A stretch of 25,579 nt of DNA. Source: a virus. Under the pieces are notes generated by a model. The model did not search any database. It worked only from the letters and a program-made list of their open reading frames with translations, and was not told the origin of the DNA. The DNA lies in IMG/VR virus record IMGVR_UViG_3300029286_000229, positions 1 through 25,579 of that record; one strand, written 5' to 3'. Shown here piece by piece: positions 21,425 through 25,579 of the stretch. A program made the position numbers and the translations under genes. Numbering within the stretch: position 1 is the first letter of the stretch; each line of letters starts with the position of its first letter.

Positions 21425-21956
21425 TTGCTTTCTCTTCATCTTTGTATTGATCTTTGTCGATATCTTCTGCGTAAGCATCGTCAAGATCTTGTAAATCTAT
21501 TTCTTCACCTTCTAAATCAATGCTGCCTGTGCGTATATCTGCAATCAGATTCTTGGGCATGACGATCTCGACCAACCATACTTTTTTAGTTATTAATCTA
21601 GCAATATGTGTACCAGCTTCGTAGTCACTGGGTTCTGTGACCTTGATAGGAATCTTCATGTCTACTTTTTTGAATTTTACTTCACAATCAAATGGCAGCA
21701 ATCTACGTCCACCACGTGGGTCTGGCATGAGATTTTCAGGCCACATGAATATACAGCTTATTTTGTATTTGCCAATATCAGGACCTTGCACTAGTTCTCC
21801 GCGATCCCAGTTACGAAATGCATAGATATCCAGTTCATCAAGAACTCGTTCAAAATCCAACAACGTGAGCAAACTGCCCTCACTAAGGTAGATATCACGG
21901 ATGTTGTCGGCGACCATCCAGTAGTCTGTGTGATCTTTAAAGATGTTTTCGTCCAT
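21372..21956 (-). CDS. Conserved phage protein of unknown function (194 aa)
   Basis: 194 residues, no named family. It starts MDENIFKDHTDYWMVADNIRD, with a mixed alpha/beta middle (LLTLLDFERVLDELDIYAF, KYKISCIFMWPENLMPDPRGG, CEVKFKKVDMKIPIKV) and a very acidic segment (DLEGEEIDLQDLDDAYAEDIDKD) before a Gln/Pro/Ala tail. The architecture suggests a structural or assembly protein. The acidic tail DNA also codes in a second frame for the start of the next gene. A CATAAATA late promoter lies five nucleotides before the ATG, so the pair is a late operon. Confidence 0.78.
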   Translation of the reverse strand: MDENIFKDHTDYWMVADNIRDIYLSEGSLLTLLDFERVLDELDIYAFRNWDRGELVQGPDIGKYKISCIFMWPENLMPDPRGGRRLLPFDCEVKFKKVDMKIPIKVTEPSDYEAGTHIARLITKKVWLVEIVMPKNLIADIRTGSIDLEGEEIDLQDLDDAYAEDIDKDQYKDEEKANAAQQQLQQPAAAPPAA

Positions 21957-21961
21957 ACAGA

Positions 21962-21969
21962 TATTTATG
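21962..21969 (-). promoter_or_regulatory. T4-type late promoter (CATAAATA)
   Basis: Minus-strand CATAAATA, seven of eight, ending five nucleotides (TCTGT) before the ATG at 21956. The sequence from the box to the start is nearly the same as at the lysis operon (ATAAATATCTG, then C or T, then ATG). Confidence 0.65.
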
Positions 21970-21984
21970 GCAAGAGACTAGAAC

Positions 21985-22011
21985 CTGTGCGCTTTGATTT
22001 TTTCCGCACAG
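21985..22011. promoter_or_regulatory. Inverted repeat in the divergent gap before phoH
   Basis: CTGTGCG and CGCACAG form a perfect 7-bp inverted repeat with 13 bases between, in the 165-base gap between the divergent genes at 21956 and 22122. A second small repeat, GCTAA-ACACAA-TTAGC, lies at 22084-22099, close to the phoH start. Either may be an operator. No convincing sigma-70 promoter for phoH was found; a weak late-like CCTAAATA is at 22071-22078. Confidence 0.35.
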
Positions 22012-22121
22012 AGAAATACTTATGCCGCAAATCTCTGAAATCTCGGTACATAGATCTCACACTACAAACACCTAAATATTCGTGCTAAACACAATTAGCA
22101 AACACTTTAGGAGAACCACAC

Positions 22122-22865
22122 TTGAGTAGACAACGCGGGGCTAAAGCCCAAATCCAAAAACGCATCACAACACATATGGTAGAAAACACAATTCCATTTA
22201 ATCCAGAACCCAGGCAGCGACAACGACCTATAGAACTCATCCCAAAATCACGCAATCAAGAAAATCTCATATTAAATCTACTCAACTCAGAACAATCAAT
22301 TGTAGTAGCAGTTGGCCCTGCAGGTACTGGTAAAACTTACCTGGCTATGTTGGCTGCTGTAAAAGCATTTAGAACAGGCGAATGTAAACGAATCATCCTA
22401 ACACGACCGGCCATTGGCGTAGAAGACGAACAGCACGGGTTCTTACCCGGGAATCTCGTTGCCAAGATGGAACCGTGGACTCGTCCCTTGCTGGATGTAT
22501 TACGCGAATACTATCGCCCGCCCGAAATTGCAGCTATGATTGACGACGGCACTATAGAAATATCACCCTTGGCCTACATGCGTGGACGAACATTTAAACA
22601 TGCATGGATCATTGCGGACGAGATGCAGAACGCCACGCCATCACAGATGAAAATGTTGTTGAGTCGCATAGGCACTGAATCACGCATTGTGGTCACCGGA
22701 GATGTAGAACAAGCTGACCGCGCCCGAGGCGAAAATGGTCTGTTAGATCTTTGTTCACGGTTAGAGCATTATCCAGTCAACGGAATGGCTGTTTGCAGGC
22801 TAACCGGGCGAGACATACAACGCCACCCAATTATAGGGAGTGTACTTGCACTATACGACAAATAA
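22122..22865 (+). CDS. phoH: PhoH-like ATPase
   Basis: 247 residues, one of only two plus-strand genes. Walker A is GPAGTGKT (65-72), followed by ILTRPAIGVEDEQHGFLPG, SPLAYMRGRTFKHAWIIADEMQNA (Walker B) and VVTGDVEQAD, the full set of PhoH signatures. PhoH proteins are P-loop ATPases, often linked to RNA metabolism and very common in marine phages; the role in infection is not settled. The start is TTG, chosen because AGGAG lies eight nucleotides upstream and no ATG is near. The first 40 residues are basic and of low complexity. It faces the clamp-loader operon across a hairpin. Confidence 0.93.
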   Translation: MSRQRGAKAQIQKRITTHMVENTIPFNPEPRQRQRPIELIPKSRNQENLILNLLNSEQSIVVAVGPAGTGKTYLAMLAAVKAFRTGECKRIILTRPAIGVEDEQHGFLPGNLVAKMEPWTRPLLDVLREYYRPPEIAAMIDDGTIEISPLAYMRGRTFKHAWIIADEMQNATPSQMKMLLSRIGTESRIVVTGDVEQADRARGENGLLDLCSRLEHYPVNGMAVCRLTGRDIQRHPIIGSVLALYDK

Positions 22866-22874
22866 CTGATCCAC

Positions 22875-22899
22875 AGTAATGGGCCTTGTGCCCATTACT
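22875..22899. terminator. Perfect 10-bp hairpin between convergent genes
   Basis: AGTAATGGGC-CTTGT-GCCCATTACT lies between the stop of phoH (22865) and the end of the 94-residue gene, whose TAA is inside the stem. A bulged CACAG/CTGTG extension is possible. There is no T run, so it may act as a two-way terminator with a factor or as an mRNA 3'-end stabiliser. Confidence 0.65.
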
Positions 22900-23179
22900 C
22901 TGTGACTGCTGGTGCGGCCTTTACCAATTCGTATCCGTTTTCTGCAAACAGTCGATTGATGATGTTTTCATAATGCTGAATGTAGTATTCTACGATCTTG
23001 TTAAAGTCCTTGGGCACATTTACCCCATTCATGTGGGCTTTAACTACTTGAAGTTTTTTGAAATCTAAGATTACATTGCAGGTCTGAATATCTTTGGTTT
23101 TGAGATTTTTAGATATCTCGGCAATTTCGTCGATTTTACCATCAGATTTTAGATAAAAGGTGATTAGAAAATATCTCAT
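22895..23179 (-). CDS. Small conserved protein after the clamp loader (94 aa)
   Basis: 94 residues, MRYFLITFYLKSDGKIDEIAE at the start, then QTCNVILDFKKLQVVKAHMNG and KDFNKIVEYYIQHYENIINRL. It looks like a single small alpha/beta domain (two or three strands, then a helix). ATGA overlap couples it to the clamp loader gene. In T4 this place after gene 44 holds gene 62 and then regA, but neither length nor sequence fits gp62 (187 residues) or RegA. A small replication factor is possible; function unknown. Confidence 0.75.
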   Translation of the reverse strand: MRYFLITFYLKSDGKIDEIAEISKNLKTKDIQTCNVILDFKKLQVVKAHMNGVNVPKDFNKIVEYYIQHYENIINRLFAENGYELVKAAPAVTE

Positions 23180-24099
23180 TTTAGATTTGCCAATTCAATT
23201 ATGGTAGCACTCAAGTTGATCTCAACATCAGCAACTGAGTTATGATTTACAATACCATTGCGAATGATCACAACTGCTTGATCTTTTTGTTCGTCAGTGT
23301 CACCCCAAAGATCTAAATTATCATACATCCAACGGAATACATCTTCAGCTTCTTCTGGTGTGCTGCTTTGGCAAAGCAAAGTACGTGCTTGTCGAATTTG
23401 TCCACGCTTGAACATATCCACACAGTCCAGTTTCCAATCCTTGGCTGCTTTGTCTGTGGCACTGGGTGGTGCCAATGTGCCCGACTGTGAATTCATTTGT
23501 GTTAGATTCAGACACTTGCGTAGATCGGGATATGTGGCTTTGACGTATGTGTCTAACACATCCAAATCAAACTCCACACCTTCAGTTACTAGCACAGTAG
23601 CTACTCGTGCCGTGAACTCTGTGTGATCAGTCTTGGTAATATGAAATCCTTGACAACGACTATGTATTGGATCAATAATCTTGTGAGGATAGTTACAAGT
23701 CATAATGAATCGCACTGTGCTGGAATAATCTTCCATCAGATTGCGCAATGCTGGCTGTACACTTTCCTTGTTCATGTAGTCAGCTTCATCAATCAGCACA
23801 ACTTTGAACCGGCCAAATGGCATAGTTTGTACAAAGCTGATCAGCTTGTCTACCCATTCAATCTTGCGACCTTCCTTGGATCCATTTACATACATTACAT
23901 CGTACTGATCTATTCCTAGTTCGTTGATCAGTACTTTGGCCAAAGTGGTCTTGCCCGTACCTGCTGCACCACTCAGCAACAGATGTGGAATTGTACCTTC
24001 TCGGATCCATGATTGCACTTGTTCTCGCTGAGAGTCATCCACAAACACATATCCGTCAACTGTGCTTGGCCTGTGCGCCTCAACCCATAACTGTCGCAT
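23176..24099 (-). CDS. Sliding clamp loader ATPase (T4 gp44-like)
   Basis: 307 residues from the ATG at 24099; a TTG at 24105 would add two residues but leaves no room for the AAAGGA ribosome-binding site, which ends six bases before the ATG. Motifs are those of RFC/gp44 clamp loaders: GAAGTGKT (44-51), DEAD Walker B (104-107), the S-R-C motif (147-149) and a helical C-terminal domain. It should load the phage sliding clamp for replication and, as in T4, for late transcription activation, which fits the late promoters here. An excellent sigma-70 promoter lies 35 bases upstream, so it is expected early. Couples to the 94-residue gene by ATGA. Confidence 0.93.
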   Translation of the reverse strand: MRQLWVEAHRPSTVDGYVFVDDSQREQVQSWIREGTIPHLLLSGAAGTGKTTLAKVLINELGIDQYDVMYVNGSKEGRKIEWVDKLISFVQTMPFGRFKVVLIDEADYMNKESVQPALRNLMEDYSSTVRFIMTCNYPHKIIDPIHSRCQGFHITKTDHTEFTARVATVLVTEGVEFDLDVLDTYVKATYPDLRKCLNLTQMNSQSGTLAPPSATDKAAKDWKLDCVDMFKRGQIRQARTLLCQSSTPEEAEDVFRWMYDNLDLWGDTDEQKDQAVVIIRNGIVNHNSVADVEINLSATIIELANLK

Positions 24100-24133
24100 A
24101 TTCAATCCTTTGTTGATTTAAAACTAATATCAC

Positions 24134-24163
24134 ATTATACCCTTGTTTGACGCAGGTTGTCAA
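24134..24163 (-). promoter_or_regulatory. Consensus sigma-70 promoter of the clamp loader operon
   Basis: On the minus strand, TTGACA (24163-24158), an 18-base spacer and TATAAT (24139-24134), both hexamers perfect. The start of transcription would be near 24127, about 28 nt before the ATG at 24099. The only host-type consensus promoter found in the window, as expected for an early replication gene. Confidence 0.85.
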
Positions 24164-24207
24164 CTTTGCTTTGTTCTTTTCCTCTAACACTGTATGGGCG
24201 TCGCCCA

Positions 24208-24396
24208 TTATGTGCGCCCAAGTGGAATGTTTTTGCCAAGCTGTTGTTCGTGCGAAGATTGTGTTTGCAATTCAGCGGGCAGTGGTGGTGGAACATAACG
24301 TTCTTTTGGTAGTTTCTTGCCAAATATTGATTCGTGCCGATTGGCCAATTCTTCTTGATCCACCGTGGATTTTCTTGGTCTTGATCCTCTACTCAT
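24208..24396 (-). CDS. Small basic protein (62 aa), unknown function
   Basis: 62 residues, MSRGSRPRKSTVDQEELANR at the start, KERYVPPPLPAELQ in the middle and KNIPLGRT at the end. Polar, proline-containing, probably mostly disordered with one short helix; no family recognised. The start is supported by an ATGA overlap with the 82-residue gene. It is the last gene before the sigma-70 promoter. Confidence 0.62.
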   Translation of the reverse strand: MSRGSRPRKSTVDQEELANRHESIFGKKLPKERYVPPPLPAELQTQSSHEQQLGKNIPLGRT

Positions 24397-24641
24397 ACCA
24401 GTTCCTCAACAATGCCCAACATTTCGGCTGCAATGAGTAATGCTCCGCCAATCACAAGTGATCCTTGAATAAATGCAATACCTGCAACTATTCTAAGTGC
24501 GCTTTTGACCAGACTTACATAAAAGTGTCCGCGGCTGGTATCTTTGGGTTGAATTTCTATCATGGATTTCCTATGTGGGCAACGCCCCTGTTTATAATCA
24601 CAGTCTGGTTGAATCAGACTGTGACAAATTTTACATTTCAT
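24393..24641 (-). CDS. Small membrane protein with N-terminal Cys cluster (82 aa)
   Basis: 82 residues. C3-K-I-C6, C14 and C21-P-H23 form a possible zinc-binding head. Residues about 42-80 are hydrophobic, with a glycine-rich stretch (SALRIVAGIAFIQGSLVIGGALLIAAEMLGIV) that can be one long or two short membrane helices. ATGA overlaps on both sides place it in the operon of the cytidylyltransferase. Function unknown. Confidence 0.7.
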   Translation of the reverse strand: MKCKICHSLIQPDCDYKQGRCPHRKSMIEIQPKDTSRGHFYVSLVKSALRIVAGIAFIQGSLVIGGALLIAAEMLGIVEELV

Positions 24642-25129
24642 TGTTGTGTCAAACCACGTTCTACTTCAGCTTTGGCCACACGTCGACGTAGACTTGAACT
24701 GGAAAAAGAATGATCTCTTTTGTTGAATACTAGTTCGATGCCTCGTCGACTACCTTCGTCTCGACCAGTAAAATCTTTGTCGCAGTATTCCACGCCCAAG
24801 ATACGTACATCCACGGGCAGGATCAATAACAGATCAATGAGATCTTGTTCAGTTTGATACACCACAACTTCGTCCACATAGCGGCAAGCAGCCAATTGTA
24901 TTTGACGTTCTACTATGCTTTGTACTGGTGAGTTTTTGGTATCTGGTCGATCTATTGTGGGATCAGTTTGTAGCCCGGCAATGAGATAATCACAGTGGTT
25001 CTTGGCTTCACTTAACATGGCAATATGGCCTGCATGAAACATGTCAAATGCCGAAAAAACAATCCCAATTTTCTTGCCATCCTTCTTGAGCTGTTTGATG
25101 TGATTGAAAATCAATTGTGTTGCATCCAC
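24638..25129 (-). CDS. Glycerol-3-phosphate cytidylyltransferase-like enzyme
   Basis: 163 residues. FSAFDMFHAGHIAML (25-39, H32-A-G-H35) is the HxGH nucleotide-binding motif, and RDHSFSSSSLRRR near 137-149 is the second, R-x-H-S-x-S-S-S-x-L-R, both as in TagD/RfaE-type cytidylyl- or adenylyltransferases. It should activate a sugar or polyol phosphate with CTP or ATP, perhaps for surface or DNA sugar modification together with the glycosyltransferase at 10815. The start is GTG at 25129, overlapping the co-chaperonin gene's end by 19 bases; another start further in would truncate the helix before the first strand. Confidence 0.85.
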   Translation of the reverse strand: MDATQLIFNHIKQLKKDGKKIGIVFSAFDMFHAGHIAMLSEAKNHCDYLIAGLQTDPTIDRPDTKNSPVQSIVERQIQLAACRYVDEVVVYQTEQDLIDLLLILPVDVRILGVEYCDKDFTGRDEGSRRGIELVFNKRDHSFSSSSLRRRVAKAEVERGLTQQ

Positions 25130-25512
25130 TCAGGTTTGGCTTCCACATGGATTGCTGTGGAGAAAGTGTCATCGTTGGGCTGTTCGTCTGATACCATCAT
25201 GATATCTTTGGGATCCACACGACGTAGAGTTACCTTGCCGTTTTCATCTTCAATATCAATACCTCGAGTCCAACGCCCATGTTCAACACAGATCCATTGC
25301 CCAGGAACAACATCTTGTTGCTCAGGGCCCACTGCATACACTTGGCCCCAGCGCGGGCGAATGCCAGTGCTTTTGCCATTGTCGTTAGGGATAATAATAC
25401 CACTTGTGGTAATACGTGAATCAAAAACCATGTCACTCACAATCACTGAATTTTTCAGTGGTACAATTTGTTGACGTTTTAGTTGGTGTGGCTGAAAAGC
25501 AAATTTACTCAT
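25111..25512 (-). CDS. GroES-like co-chaperonin
   Basis: 133 residues. The core from RQQIVPLKNSVIVSDMVFD through TTSGIIIPNDNGKSTGIRPRWGQVYAVGPEQQ to GQWICVEHGRWTRGI follows the GroES fold; TSGIIIPNDN corresponds to the mobile loop that docks on GroEL. It is longer than GroES (about 97), similar to T4 gp31 and the co-chaperonins of marine phages, which replace GroES so that host GroEL can fold the large capsid protein. The Gly-Ile-Ile-Ile motif suits GroEL binding. GAGGAA lies about five nucleotides before the ATG, in the end of the upstream gene. Confidence 0.85.
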   Translation of the reverse strand: MSKFAFQPHQLKRQQIVPLKNSVIVSDMVFDSRITTSGIIIPNDNGKSTGIRPRWGQVYAVGPEQQDVVPGQWICVEHGRWTRGIDIEDENGKVTLRRVDPKDIMMVSDEQPNDDTFSTAIHVEAKPEWMQHN

Positions 25513-25579
25513 TTATTCCTCGTTAGGGTGTGTTGCTGCACGAGCCATGGCAGCAGCCAGGCCTGTTACGGGTTGTTCA
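25513..25579 (-). CDS. C-terminal end of an unknown protein, 5' part outside window
   Basis: The frame ending at TAA 25515-25513 is open to the edge and reads EQPVTGLAAAMARAATHPNEE, alanine-rich. It ends directly before the ATG of the co-chaperonin gene, a spacing typical of this genome. Too little remains to name it. Confidence 0.5.
   Translation of the reverse strand, partial: EQPVTGLAAAMARAATHPNEE

Noticed and set aside
22895-23179. Identification of the 94-residue gene as gp62 or RegA by position after gp44
   Set aside because: Length and sequence fit neither protein; position alone is not enough.
24135-24323. 62-codon minus-strand frame (MARNYQKNVMFHHH...)
   Set aside because: It overlaps the better supported 62-residue gene at 24208-24396 in another frame, has no coupled start, and runs through the perfect TTGACA/TATAAT promoter of the clamp loader.
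1-25579. tRNA genes, CRISPR arrays, insertion sequences, attachment sites
   Set aside because: No cloverleaf with CCA-type end, no regularly spaced repeat, no transposase and no integrase were seen on reading both strands; a covariance-model scan could not be run.

Overview
The window looks like part of a T4-like (tailed, contractile-type) phage genome infecting a Gram-negative, probably aquatic, bacterium. The signs are an RFC/gp44-type clamp loader, a PhoH-type ATPase, a GroES-like co-chaperonin, T4-type late promoters (NATAAATA), a two-protein spanin lysis cassette, many short ATGA/TAATG gene overlaps, and almost all genes on the minus strand with no gap over 300 bases. No tRNA, rRNA, CRISPR array or IS element was recognised. 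Host and phage genus cannot be fixed from this window. Several family resemblances are to marine metagenomic phages as I remember them, not to a search result.

Layout, read along the minus strand from high to low coordinates. (1) 25.6-22.9 kb: tail of an unknown gene, GroES-like co-chaperonin, a cytidylyltransferase, two small proteins, a strong sigma-70-like promoter, the clamp-loader ATPase and a small partner gene. (2) 22.1-22.9 kb, plus strand: PhoH-like ATPase, convergent with the clamp-loader operon across a perfect hairpin. (3) 22.0-19.8 kb: two conserved unknown proteins and an APS-kinase-like/nucleotidylyltransferase fusion. (4) 19.8-17.9 kb: lysis cassette (inner and outer spanin-like proteins, GH19-type endolysin, holin-like protein). 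(5) 17.8-13.3 kb: small secreted protein, DnaJ/CbpA-like co-chaperone, a full-length ClpA-like unfoldase with a ClpP-docking IGF tripeptide, and three unknown proteins. (6) 13.3-12.5 kb: plus-strand HNH endonuclease, probably an inserted selfish gene. (7) 12.5-10.8 kb: HxGH nucleotidylyltransferase and glycosyltransferase. (8) 10.8-0 kb: a 2006-residue multi-enzyme protein followed head-to-tail by seven genes that all begin with nearly the same nine residues (M-[RK]-x-x-E-F-h-x-E).

The most striking result is region 8. The shared N-terminus closely matches the capsid-targeting sequence of T4 internal head proteins (MKTYQEFIAE type), which the prohead protease removes after h-x-E. The seven genes therefore look like a set of cargo proteins packaged in the head and injected with the DNA: a Nudix hydrolase, two proteins of probable ADP-ribosyltransferase fold, a ParB/sulfiredoxin-like protein, small unknowns, and a 569-residue protein built as beads on a string with V-A-E-G/L-D-E-G junctions about 65-70 residues apart, as in a protease-processed polyprotein. 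The 2006-residue protein carries nucleotidyltransferase, metallopeptidase, amidoligase, deaminase and two acetyltransferase-like modules, with similar h-x-E junctions between several of them.

A second theme is transcription and translation. At five late genes the NATAAATA box sits only 4-5 nt before the ATG, which predicts leaderless late mRNAs. One site is the palindrome TATTTATAAATA, which reads as a perfect late promoter in both directions.
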